NCBI GenBank assembly: GCA_018883755.1
Contig: JAHLFR010000029.1
Coordinates: 1-64,000, forward strand
From: Candidatus Methanocorpusculum faecipullorum
GTDB lineage: Archaea; Halobacteriota; Methanomicrobia; Methanomicrobiales; Methanocorpusculaceae
DNA: 64,000 nucleotides
Reading direction: 5' to 3'
Below are positions 54,492-62,852 of this stretch, piece after piece (positions within the stretch are counted from its first letter, which is position 1; every line of letters starts with the position of its first letter). The notes under the pieces are model-generated. The model did not search any database. It was given only the letters and a program-made list of their open reading frames with translations, and had not been told where the DNA came from. Made by a program: the position numbers and the translations under genes.

Positions 54492-55880
54492 ATGAACAAC
54501 AATCAACATTATACGGGAAGCAAGTTGCTCGTAATTCTTCTCGCTGCGACGCTTGCATCATTTTTAACTCCCTTTTACACCTCAATGGTGAATATTGCAA
54601 TACCTGCAATTGGTGAAAGTTTTACAGTCCCCGCAGAAACGCTTGCAATGCTCTCAACAGTGTACCTAATAAGTTCCGTGATCTTTCTTGTACCTGCAGC
54701 ACGGATTGCCGATATCTTTGGTTTGAGAAAAGTATTTGTGGGTGGTCTCTGTACATCAGCTTTTGCTTCGTTTGTTGCACCATTCTCAATCTCAATTGGA
54801 ATGTTGCTTGCCTGTCAAGCAGTAGCGGGTATTGGATTCGCCTGCGTTATCAGTAATGCAATTGCACTACTATCAATTGTGTATCCCCCATCACGACGTG
54901 GTGCAGCCATTGGGATTGCTGTTGCAGGTGTATACCTGGGATTAACTGCTGGTCCTCTTATTGGAGGGGCACTAACATCTGTCTTCGGTTGGTCAAGTAT
55001 CTACCTCTTTGTATTGCTACTGTGTCTTATAACTGCCATAATGGTTAGACTATCGATAAGTACTGAATTGTTTACCACCCCCGATCAACCATTTGATCTT
55101 CGTGGATCGGTCCTTTATGGCGTGGTAGTGTTATTCCTAATGCTTGGTTTAATCAACTTACCGGATCCATTTGCTGTAGCTGGTCTCATTTTTGGAATAA
55201 TTCTCCTGGTACTTTTCATCAGGTTTGAGACAAAGATCCAATACCCAGTGTTCCCAGTCCGGCTCTTTGCCGAAAATCAGGTGTTTGCCCGCGCCAACAT
55301 AACGACAATGATCAACTACGGTGCAACATTTGCAGTCAGTTTCTTCATGAGCCTATACCTTCAGGTGATTGGTACGCTGACTCCAATGGAAGCAGGTGTT
55401 GTTATGATTGCCATGCCAGTTATACAAATGATATTCTCCCCAATTGCAGGACGACTCTCGGATAAAATCGGAGGTAGAGTCCTCATGGTTGCTGGACTTT
55501 TCGTAACGGGTATTGGTATGGCACTGTTCGGGTTCATTGGAACTGAGTATAATCAGACCGCAATTATTCTCAATCTCACAGTAGTTGGATTCGGTATTGC
55601 ACTATTCGGTGCTCCAAACACCAATCTTGTTCTTGGATCAGTAGATTTCCGTGACAATGGCAGTGCCAACAGCATTCTCGCAACAATGAGGCAGATGGGA
55701 ATGGTCATCTCTATGGCTGTTGCAACCTGTTGTGTCATGCTCTTTACCAGTACAGAAGCTGAACTTGGAATCAATGCTTCGGGTCTTGTCTCTGCAATGC
55801 ACCTGACTTTTGCTCTTGGGGCAATCCTGTCTTTCCTCGGTGCATTCCTCGGCTGGACTGCTGTTCCGAAAAAAGAATAA
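54492..55880 (+). CDS. MFS transporter, DHA2 (14-helix) drug-efflux type, copy 1
   Basis: A 462-residue permease with 14 likely helices. PAARIADIFGLRKVF carries the loop 2-3 motif A, and SNAIALLSIVYPPSRRGAAIG and YLGLTAGPLIGGAL carry motif C of antiporters. It probably exports drugs or metabolites against protons. Codons are visibly more AT-ending than in the neighbours, including its paralogue downstream, which suggests a different history. Start ATG 54492; a TTG at 54477 is closer to the SD and possible. The leader shows attenuator-like structure. Confidence 0.9.
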   Translation: MNNNQHYTGSKLLVILLAATLASFLTPFYTSMVNIAIPAIGESFTVPAETLAMLSTVYLISSVIFLVPAARIADIFGLRKVFVGGLCTSAFASFVAPFSISIGMLLACQAVAGIGFACVISNAIALLSIVYPPSRRGAAIGIAVAGVYLGLTAGPLIGGALTSVFGWSSIYLFVLLLCLITAIMVRLSISTELFTTPDQPFDLRGSVLYGVVVLFLMLGLINLPDPFAVAGLIFGIILLVLFIRFETKIQYPVFPVRLFAENQVFARANITTMINYGATFAVSFFMSLYLQVIGTLTPMEAGVVMIAMPVIQMIFSPIAGRLSDKIGGRVLMVAGLFVTGIGMALFGFIGTEYNQTAIILNLTVVGFGIALFGAPNTNLVLGSVDFRDNGSANSILATMRQMGMVISMAVATCCVMLFTSTEAELGINASGLVSAMHLTFALGAILSFLGAFLGWTAVPKKE

Positions 55881-55912
55881 TATTATTATCACATCAAACC
55901 GACAAAGAACAT

Positions 55913-57328
55913 ATGACAACGGGATACCAGTACACAATACGCGAAATGCAGATGGTACTGGTTGCAGCCGCCCTTGCTTCCTTTTTAAGTCCTTTCCTTG
56001 GATCCATGGTAAACGTGGCAATACCGGCCATTGGCGAAGCCTATGTTGCAACCGCCGAGTCGCTTGCAATGCTTTCTACAGCCTATCTGATAAGTTCGGT
56101 GATGTTCATGGTGCCTGCCGCACGAATTGCCGACATCTTAGGCAGGAAAAAAATATTTCTGGCAGGAATTTTTCTTCTTGCAGTCTCATCCATTCTTGCG
56201 CCGTTCTCACCATCAATTGAGATATTAATCCTCTGCAGAATTATTGAGGGAGTCGGTGTTGCAGCAATTACGAGCAACTCGATTGCACTTCTCTCAGCAG
56301 TTTATCCTCCGCAGAAGCGGGGGGCAGTCATCGGGTATGCGGTATCTGCGGTGTTTCTCGGCCTGTCGGCAGGTCCGGTTCTTGGTGGAGTCCTGACGCA
56401 GATACTTGGATGGGAGAGCATCTTCTACTTTGTTGTGGTGCTGGCGGTGTTTACATTTGCTGCAATATGGTTCTCCATCTCGCACGACATCCGGGAAAAC
56501 GAGGGAGAACCGTACGACTACATCGGAACATGTGTGTACATGCTTCTCATTCTTACGCTTGTTCTTGGTCTCATTGACCTTCCTGAACCCTGGGCCGTAG
56601 GCCTGCTTGCTGTAGGATGTGTGGTGCTGCTTCCGCTGTTTGTTTTCGTTGAAAAACGCACTCAGTATCCGGTGTTTGCACTCCGGCTCTTTTCCGGAAA
56701 CCGCGTGTTTACCCGCGGAAACCTTGCAACAGTGATCAACTTCGGGGCAACATATGCGATCAGTTTCTTCCTGAGTCTGTATCTGCAGGTTGCAGGAATG
56801 CTTACACCGATGGAGGCAGGGGTGGTCCTGGTTGCCATGCCGTTTACCCAGATGATCTTCTCCCCTCTGGCCGGCAGAATCTCGGATAAAATCGATCCAC
56901 GCTACCTGACCACTGCCGGTATGCTGCTGATGGCAGGGGGACTGACCGTTCTTCTGCAGCTGGGTGCTGTGCTGGATCTTCCGATGCTCCTTGCAACCCT
57001 TGTACTGATGGGCTTTGCTGTGGCACTGTTTGCCTCACCAAACAACAACCTGATTCTCGGGTCAGTGCAGCGCCGCGAGTACGGCAGCGCAAACAGCATT
57101 ATTGGTACGATGCGGCAGATGGGTATGGTACTTTCGATGGGGCTTGCAACCTGTTTCATCTCAATCTTCCTTGGCACCACCACAGAGATGGCAGAAAATC
57201 TGGATGCATTTCTTTCCGCCATGCATCTGTCATTCGCCTGCGGAGTAGTGTTCTGCCTGATTGCAGCAGTGCTCTCCTTCTCTTCCAAACCCCTCTTAAC
57301 AGCAGACATTCAGAGAAATACCAGGTAA
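55913..57328 (+). CDS. MFS transporter, DHA2 type, copy 2
   Basis: A 471-residue paralogue of the preceding gene, with the same motif order: MVNVAIPAIGEAYV, PAARIADILGRKKIF, SNSIALLSAVYPPQKRGAVIG, FLGLSAGPVLGGVL, and YGSANSIIGTMRQMGMVLSMG near the end. Codon use matches the rest of the window. It starts 32 bases after copy 1, so they may share a transcript. Substrate unknown. Confidence 0.9.
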   Translation: MTTGYQYTIREMQMVLVAAALASFLSPFLGSMVNVAIPAIGEAYVATAESLAMLSTAYLISSVMFMVPAARIADILGRKKIFLAGIFLLAVSSILAPFSPSIEILILCRIIEGVGVAAITSNSIALLSAVYPPQKRGAVIGYAVSAVFLGLSAGPVLGGVLTQILGWESIFYFVVVLAVFTFAAIWFSISHDIRENEGEPYDYIGTCVYMLLILTLVLGLIDLPEPWAVGLLAVGCVVLLPLFVFVEKRTQYPVFALRLFSGNRVFTRGNLATVINFGATYAISFFLSLYLQVAGMLTPMEAGVVLVAMPFTQMIFSPLAGRISDKIDPRYLTTAGMLLMAGGLTVLLQLGAVLDLPMLLATLVLMGFAVALFASPNNNLILGSVQRREYGSANSIIGTMRQMGMVLSMGLATCFISIFLGTTTEMAENLDAFLSAMHLSFACGVVFCLIAAVLSFSSKPLLTADIQRNTR

Positions 57329-57424
57329 AAATCCGCAAAGCGGATCAAACTCCAGTCTATTTTTGCAGATGATACAGACATCACATAACATCTGAACGAA
57401 TTGTACAAGACAAAAAAACAGCTA

Positions 57425-57496
57425 CGTCCCGGCTGGGACTTGAACCCAGGTCAAAAGCTCCGCAGGCTTCTAGGATATCCTCTACCCTACCGGGAC
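57425..57496 (-). tRNA. tRNA-Arg (anticodon GCG)
   Basis: Acceptor arms GTCCCGG and CCGGGAC pair over 7 bp. The D arm contains GGGT and ATCC; the anticodon stem GAAGC/GCTTT holds loop CTGCGGA with anticodon GCG; the T arm CTGGG/CCCAG closes a TTCAAGT loop. No intron is seen and CCA is not encoded. GCG reads arginine CGC/CGT codons. A T7 run (57411-57417) on the transcript's 3' side likely terminates it. Confidence 0.93.
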
Positions 57497-57570
57497 TAAA
57501 CGCACCTATGTGCTCTAATACATTGGATATGGATTGATATAAACCCACCGTTTCATATTTTTCAAAAAAA

Positions 57571-58980
57571 TCAGAGGCCGAGGAGAATGCTCTTCGGTTC
57601 CGTGTATTCATAGATGAACTCTCGTCCGTTTTCTCGTCCGTATCCGGAATTTCCGGTACCTCCGAAGGGAATTTCCGGCGGCAGAATCAGATGCCGGTTT
57701 ACCCACACAACACCGGATCTGATCTGATCGGCAACGGTGTATGCCGTCTTCAGGTTCTTTGTCCAGACAGACGCGCCAAGACCATACGGCGTACCGTTTG
57801 CGATCTCGACCGCTTCATCAAGCGTCGTAAACGGGATCACCGGCATGACCGGCCCAAAGATCTCCTCGGACACAGCGTCAGGAGAGACATCAGCAAGCAG
57901 AGTCGGCGCATAAAAGTTTCCTGCCCCTTCCTTCTTTTTCCCACCACATATGATTTTTCCGCAGTCTTCGCTGACAATCCGGTCAACAGCTGCTGCAACT
58001 GCATCACGCTGACCGGGATTGTTCAGCGGTCCCATGTTGACCTTTTCAAGGCCGCTGCCGACAACAAGTTTCTCGATTGCATCCTTGGCCTTTCTTACAA
58101 ACTCATCAGCACAGACTGCATCCACCAGGATTCGTTTTGCTGAGGTACATACCTGGCCGCAGTTATAGAACCGGTTTCTCACCGCCCCCGCAACAGCCGC
58201 ATCGATGTCTGCATCCGCTGTCACAATGAACGCATCGTTTCCACCGAGTTCAAGCGTGAGCTTTTTCAGTGTAGGTGCTGCCGCAAGAGCTACAGACCGG
58301 CCGGTTGCAACCGAACCGGTAAATGAAACATGGCGGATACCAGTACTCCGTACGATCGCATCGCCCGCAACAGTACCACTTCCGGTAACAACGTTCATGG
58401 CACCTCCCGGAACACCGGCTTTTACAAGAAGTTCCGCCAGACGGAGAACAGTCAGGGGTGCTGTTTCCGACGGCTTTGCAATAACTGCGTTTCCGCAGGC
58501 AAGCGCTGCGCCCGCTTTCCATCCAAAAATAATTGCAGGCATGTTCCATGGCACAATGGCTCCGCAGACACCAAGCGGTTTTCTGACAACGTTCATGTAT
58601 CCGTACTTCGGCAAAACAGCTGCATCTCCCTGGAGGGTTCCGGTCATTGAAGCATAAAACTCAAAGACGTGGGCTGTTCCCAGAATTTCATCTTTTGCCT
58701 CGCGAAACGGCTTTCCCTGTTCGGTGGTCAGAAGCGTTGCCAAAGCATCCGCCTCGCTGCGGATAAGTGCCCCCGCTGCGATCAGAATACGGGATTTGTC
58801 TGCCGGACTTACCTGTTCCCACTTCTTCTGGGCAATCTCCGCTGCTGTGACCGCTGCTGCGACATCATCCGCATTCCCAGCAGGAACGGTATCAATCACT
58901 TCCCCTGTTGCCGGATTATAGACAGGAATCGAACTTCCGGAAAGGCTGTCATGACCGGTCCCATCAAGAAACATCTGCAT
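57571..58980 (-). CDS. NAD(P)-dependent aldehyde dehydrogenase
   Basis: A 469-residue ALDH-superfamily enzyme: VPWNMPAIIF, KPSETAPLTVL, FTGSVATGR, catalytic Glu in LELGGNDAF and nucleophile Cys in GQVCTSAKR, then EEIFGPVMPV. Closest in style to succinate-semialdehyde or lactaldehyde dehydrogenases; exact aldehyde unknown. No other pathway gene is next to it. ATG 58980 shows no SD, and a second in-frame ATG is two codons later. Confidence 0.92.
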   Translation of the reverse strand: MQMFLDGTGHDSLSGSSIPVYNPATGEVIDTVPAGNADDVAAAVTAAEIAQKKWEQVSPADKSRILIAAGALIRSEADALATLLTTEQGKPFREAKDEILGTAHVFEFYASMTGTLQGDAAVLPKYGYMNVVRKPLGVCGAIVPWNMPAIIFGWKAGAALACGNAVIAKPSETAPLTVLRLAELLVKAGVPGGAMNVVTGSGTVAGDAIVRSTGIRHVSFTGSVATGRSVALAAAPTLKKLTLELGGNDAFIVTADADIDAAVAGAVRNRFYNCGQVCTSAKRILVDAVCADEFVRKAKDAIEKLVVGSGLEKVNMGPLNNPGQRDAVAAAVDRIVSEDCGKIICGGKKKEGAGNFYAPTLLADVSPDAVSEEIFGPVMPVIPFTTLDEAVEIANGTPYGLGASVWTKNLKTAYTVADQIRSGVVWVNRHLILPPEIPFGGTGNSGYGRENGREFIYEYTEPKSILLGL

Positions 58981-59050
58981 AGATGTTGTATTTGATCGAA
59001 AAGTGTTTAGAGATGATCATCACGGCAGAATTTTCCGTTCAAAAAAAAGA

Positions 59051-59578
59051 TTAGTAGTAGCCGAATCCGCGCTCGATTACGCGGGTGTTATTGTAGGTTT
59101 TGGTAAACGATGCAGTGAAGGTAATCTGCGGGATCGTGATCGCAAACTCCTGTTCCGGATACCAGTAGGTATTGTCTCCATAGCTCATTGCGGCATTTGA
59201 GACCGAGATGATCGCCTGATCATTATCCACATACTGGAACACGATCTCCTGCGTCTGACCATTACTTGGGGCAGGAGGGTTGATGATTTTGAGCAGACGG
59301 TTCTTCAGATCCTGTTTTCCAAGAAGAAATACCAGAAACGCGATCCACGGATCAATTGAGTAGTTTACAGTATATATGGCATTTACCCCGTTCAGCTCTA
59401 CATCCACGGAATCAACGGTAATGTAGCCATAGTGGTTTGACATCTCCGGACTTTGGAACAGGACCACACGCTGCAGAGTCTCCGTAGTGGAATCCGCAGC
59501 AGCTGCAGCTCCTGCCAATGCAGGCAGAAGAACAAATGCCGCCGCAAGAATGATGGCAATATTCCGCTGTAGCTTCAT
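59051..59578 (-). CDS. Exported protein of unknown function
   Basis: A 175-residue protein with a clear signal (RNIAIILAAAFVLLPALAGAAAAADS), predicted to be cleaved near AAAADS. The mature part has beta-rich segments and a conserved-looking DNTYWYPEQEF and a Tyr/Gly C-terminus. A hydrophobic WIAFLVFLLG stretch might be a membrane contact. No family recognised. Confidence 0.78.
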   Translation of the reverse strand: MKLQRNIAIILAAAFVLLPALAGAAAAADSTTETLQRVVLFQSPEMSNHYGYITVDSVDVELNGVNAIYTVNYSIDPWIAFLVFLLGKQDLKNRLLKIINPPAPSNGQTQEIVFQYVDNDQAIISVSNAAMSYGDNTYWYPEQEFAITIPQITFTASFTKTYNNTRVIERGFGYY

Positions 59579-59632
59579 CGTACTAATCAGTATTGCTGTT
59601 CTTCCTCAATATCCTTTCCTGTTGGAGAAAAA

Positions 59633-61240
59633 TCAGTGAAAGAGAGGGACGGTTTCAAACGCATCCACGTCAAAAAGACCCCGCGGCGTTAGCTTCAGAT
59701 GCGGGATTACCGTCAACGACAGGAAGGAGAGATGGCCAAAGGTCTGTCTGCATGCACCGGTTCGCTTGAGATGTGCGGATAATGTATCCAGCCCTCTCAG
59801 CAGGGAGTCAGCCGGCTCATAGGTCATGAGACCCCCAATGGGAAGAGAAAGCAGTGTAATCTCTTTCCCAGTGACAACTGCAAGACCCCCTCCTGCATCA
59901 GCGACTGCACGGATTGCAGTCAAAATCTCTTCATCGGTTTTGCCGGTTGCAATGATATTGTGGGCATCGTGGGCAATTGAGGAGGCAACAGCCCCTGTCT
60001 GCATCCCAAAACCTTTCACAAGACCAATGGCAAAACCCCCTGCATGGTAGCGGTCAACAGAGAGGAGTTTCTGCACTCCGTCTGCATCAGGTCTGGCAGG
60101 AATATTCTCTGTTACCAGTTCCCCGGGAATAATACCGATGACCCGGGCGATACTGTTCTCAGGCAGAGAAAGATCTGTTTGGGTTGGGAACCTGCATGAA
60201 AACGGAGGAACCTGATAGGGTGTCTGCTTGGCAGAAACAGGGATCTCATCGGCAGGGATACCGTTTTTGTAGACCTTTTGTATTGTAAAGATCTCTGTAT
60301 CTGCAAGAATACAGAAGTCAGCAACACGCCCCGGTGCAATCACACCCCGGTCAGTGAGACCAAAACACTCCGCAGCAGACAGGGTTGCCATCCGGAGTGC
60401 GAGATTCTCCGGCATGCCTGCGGCGATTGCAGTACGAATACAGTGGTCGATGGATCCTTCGCGGACAAGCGTGTCAACATGCCGATCGTCTGTACAGAAA
60501 CAGCAGCGTGAGACGGTACTTGCATCAACAATCGAAGAAAGGGCATCAACATCCCGTGCGGCCTCACCCTCTCGCAACAGAATATACATACCGCACCGGA
60601 GTTTTTCCCTGGCCTCCTCTGCCGAGGTGCATTCGTGATCCGTCTTGATCCCGTGGGCCGCATACCGGCAGAGATCAGTTCCAATCAGACCAGGAGCATG
60701 TCCATCCACATGGGAAAACAGAGAAAGTTTTGTAAGAACCTCAGGGTCATCGGCGAGAACTCCCGGGAAGTTCATCATTTCCCCAAGGCCCAGTACCCGA
60801 GGATTATCAGAATATTTTGCAAGATCAGCCGCGGTAAGAACAGCACCTCCAACATCCTCGGCAGTTGCAGGCACGCACGAGGGAAGCATAAAGAAAATAT
60901 CGTTTGGTGCGCATAGTGCATCCTGAAGCATGAAATCGATTCCGGCAGTCCCGGCCACATTGGCAATTTCATGGGGATCAGCGATTGCGGTGGTAACACC
61001 GTGCGCAAGAGCAACCCTACCAAACTCCTGCGGTACCAGAAATGTACTTTCAATATGCAGGTGGGTATCGATCAGTCCGGGGATGACACGTGATCCCCCA
61101 AGATCGGTGATCTGATCCCCAGTCAGACTGTGATTTGCACCAATTGCAGCAACAATACCATTTTCCACGGAAAAAGAAGTTAGTAGCCATTCTCCGGTAC
61201 ACGGATTGAAGAGAAAGGCATTGTCAAAGACATGGATCAT
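59633..61240 (-). CDS. ade: Adenine deaminase
   Basis: A 535-residue amidohydrolase: metal-binding GLIDTHLHIES, GVTTAIADPHEIANV, then SHVDGHAPG and DHECTSAEEA, followed by CFCTDDRHVD, and a C-terminal domain with SIAHDAHNI. It converts adenine to hypoxanthine for purine salvage. It overlaps the upstream membrane-protein gene by four bases, as the last member of a three-gene operon. Confidence 0.95.
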   Translation of the reverse strand: MIHVFDNAFLFNPCTGEWLLTSFSVENGIVAAIGANHSLTGDQITDLGGSRVIPGLIDTHLHIESTFLVPQEFGRVALAHGVTTAIADPHEIANVAGTAGIDFMLQDALCAPNDIFFMLPSCVPATAEDVGGAVLTAADLAKYSDNPRVLGLGEMMNFPGVLADDPEVLTKLSLFSHVDGHAPGLIGTDLCRYAAHGIKTDHECTSAEEAREKLRCGMYILLREGEAARDVDALSSIVDASTVSRCCFCTDDRHVDTLVREGSIDHCIRTAIAAGMPENLALRMATLSAAECFGLTDRGVIAPGRVADFCILADTEIFTIQKVYKNGIPADEIPVSAKQTPYQVPPFSCRFPTQTDLSLPENSIARVIGIIPGELVTENIPARPDADGVQKLLSVDRYHAGGFAIGLVKGFGMQTGAVASSIAHDAHNIIATGKTDEEILTAIRAVADAGGGLAVVTGKEITLLSLPIGGLMTYEPADSLLRGLDTLSAHLKRTGACRQTFGHLSFLSLTVIPHLKLTPRGLFDVDAFETVPLFH

Positions 61241-61647
61241 ACTATCTCAAAATTTTTAATGAACGCCGCAATCCGTACAGCTCCTTCATCCCGCTCCCGG
61301 ATATAGATCCGTACTTTATAGGTTCCCGGTTCCAGTTCTATCGGGAACTCACAGATATTTCTGCCGGAGGTAAATGTTGGTGCATTTGTCATAAGACCGC
61401 CTACCTGTTCCTCGGCAAAGAGATCGTCCACTCGGGAGATCGTACACTGCACCCACACATCACGCGGCTCTCCGTTGTACTCGAATGCAGTAACAAGTTT
61501 TCCGTTGATATATACAGGATCGTCTGCATCAATCGAGGTAGCCCCTACCGTCAAGACAATTGCCAAGGTAAGAACTGCAATGATTCCTATCAGGACCAGC
61601 ACCATCCGTTTTATGGTAACCGCCTGACCAGCTTTTTTATTCATCAT
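61237..61647 (-). CDS. Single-pass membrane protein of unknown function
   Basis: A 136-residue protein with a short basic start (NKKAGQAVTIKR), one membrane helix (MVLVLIGIIAVLTLAIVLTVGA) and an outer domain of about 100 residues with beta-strand pattern (PREDIC-like FPIELEPGTYKVRIYIRERDEG). This resembles secreted small beta-sandwich domains. Its start overlaps the stop of the 59-residue gene by one base (TAATG) and its end overlaps ade by four. Confidence 0.82.
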   Translation of the reverse strand: MMNKKAGQAVTIKRMVLVLIGIIAVLTLAIVLTVGATSIDADDPVYINGKLVTAFEYNGEPRDVWVQCTISRVDDLFAEEQVGGLMTNAPTFTSGRNICEFPIELEPGTYKVRIYIRERDEGAVRIAAFIKNFEIV

Positions 61648-61826
61648 TATTCATCAGCACGCTCTACGATTACACGGATTTTATCGCCGTTTTTCAGGCC
61701 GTGACCTTTGGGGACATCAATGTTAAACCAGAGCTCTCCCTGCTGGGACATCAGACAGTCTTTTGCCCCTTCAATATCTGCAACAAACTCTATGGTTTCG
61801 ACGATTTCAGCAATCCTTTTTCCCAT
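61647..61826 (-). CDS. 59-residue conserved-looking protein
   Basis: A short gene reading (M)GKRIAEIVETIEFVADIE, then GAKDCLMSQQGELWFNIDV, then PKGHGLKNGDKIRVIVERAD. The alternation of strands and the GLKNGDKIRVIVE ending look like a small beta-barrel of AbrB or OB type, but I recognise no family. ATG 61826; stop shares one base with the next start. Upstream TATA-like TTTAATAAATAATCC suggests a leaderless or short-leader transcript. Too short for many gene finders. Confidence 0.7.
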   Translation of the reverse strand: MGKRIAEIVETIEFVADIEGAKDCLMSQQGELWFNIDVPKGHGLKNGDKIRVIVERADE

Positions 61827-61986
61827 AGATAAAAATGAGGCAGGGATTATTTATTAAAGTAACGTTCGTATCGGATTTACTGCAAAGCGTACATCCAGTT
61901 CCAAAAATTGGGCGGGTTGGGATGTTGTATCAAAAACAAAAGAGTATTCTAAATGTGTCGCACAAAGGAGCTCGTATTTTTCCGGA

Positions 61987-62256
61987 TTAACTGTTCACGA
62001 GCGTTCTGAGTTTTACCATCCAGGTGGTACTGGTCGAGTAACCCCACTGCACAATCTCAAACTCCAGACATTTTTCAGCAAGGAGAGCAAGATTTGTACC
62101 GACTGCCCGAGAAGAGATACCAAGCTCTTTTGCAATGTATTTTGCTTTGAAGAACCGGGTGCCTGATGCAACACCTGCTTTCAGATAATTGAGAATCCGC
62201 TGCTGAGTTGAGTTGTACTGCGGGACCTGAACTTGAAGCTCCTTTTCACTTACCAT
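61987..62256 (-). CDS. Winged-helix protein, DUF7123-like, paralogue 1
   Basis: An 89-residue protein with a helix-turn-helix pattern: STQQRILNYLKAGVASG, RFFKAKYIAKELGISSRAVGTNLALL, and YSTSTTWMV. I choose ATG 62256 because the TATA box (62273-62288) is about 25 bp upstream, which gives a leaderless mRNA; the ATG at 62271 would lie too near the TATA. Sequence-specific DNA binding is likely. Closely related to the gene at 62423. Confidence 0.8.
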   Translation of the reverse strand: MVSEKELQVQVPQYNSTQQRILNYLKAGVASGTRFFKAKYIAKELGISSRAVGTNLALLAEKCLEFEIVQWGYSTSTTWMVKLRTLVNS

Positions 62257-62272
62257 AAGTAAATGTTTCATT

Positions 62273-62288
62273 TTATAATATATATACT
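62273..62288 (-). promoter_or_regulatory. TATA box of winged-helix gene 1
   Basis: The minus strand reads ATATATATTATAAAA about 25 bp before ATG 62256. This supports the shorter start. Confidence 0.55.
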
Positions 62289-62422
62289 TCCTCTTTGACT
62301 CCTAAAATGATACAGTTGGAACAAAGGCAAAATACCGCAGAGATAGACAATCGCGCAGAGAATATGTTGCTGATATTGGTTACAATGCGTAAGGGAGCAA
62401 AAAAGAAAGAGGGGTGAAGTAT

Positions 62423-62677
62423 TTATGCTATTGTTTTGCTCGTTACCATCCAGGTGGTGCTGTTGGAGTAACTCCAGCGCTGGATGTCCAGTTCATCACA
62501 GATCTCGGAAAGGATGGCAAGGTTTGTTCCAACCTCTTTGGAGGAAAGACCAAGATCTTTGGCAATGTACTTTGCCTTGAAGAAACGGCTTCCTTTTGCC
62601 ACTCCTGCCTTCAGATAGCCAAGGATCCGAGACTGGGTGTCGTTATATCTTTCACGAATTGTTTTAGGTTCGGTCAT
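62423..62677 (-). CDS. Winged-helix protein, DUF7123-like, paralogue 2
   Basis: An 84-residue paralogue of the preceding protein: TQSRILGYLKAGVAKGSRFF, KAKYIAKDLGLSSKEVGTNL, and YSNSTTWMV are shared. The linker of EICDELDIQRW differs from EKCLEFEIVQW. It could form homo- or heterodimers with paralogue 1. Short 5' region with TACTTACAAGAGG on the transcript strand just before the ATG supplies an SD. Confidence 0.8.
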   Translation of the reverse strand: MTEPKTIRERYNDTQSRILGYLKAGVAKGSRFFKAKYIAKDLGLSSKEVGTNLAILSEICDELDIQRWSYSNSTTWMVTSKTIA

Positions 62678-62772
62678 AATGACTTACCTCTTGTAAGTAT
62701 AGGATGTTTTACATTATAAAGATAGTGCTTGACATACAGGCTTGATAATGAATTCAGCGGAAACGACCGCTG

Positions 62773-62834
62773 TTATGAAAAAAATCCACATAACCAAAGG
62801 TTGTGGATTACCTCGGAGTCTCTTCGGCTCCGAG
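62773..62834 (-). terminator. Double-hairpin terminator of the DHH gene
   Basis: On the minus strand CTCGGAGCC/GGCTCCGAG-type stem (62812-62834, 9 bp including wobble) is followed by CCACAACC-TTT-GGTTATGTGG, then a run of seven T. The arrangement is that of an intrinsic terminator. Confidence 0.7.
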
Positions 62835-62852
62835 ACAGGCAGTTGAACAGAA

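Noticed and set aside
57425-57496. tRNA-Arg as an integration site
   Set aside because: No integrase, no partial tRNA copy and no mobile genes were seen on either side.
57381-57611. 76-codon minus-strand frame over the tRNA
   Set aside because: It runs through the whole tRNA-Arg gene, so it is not coding.
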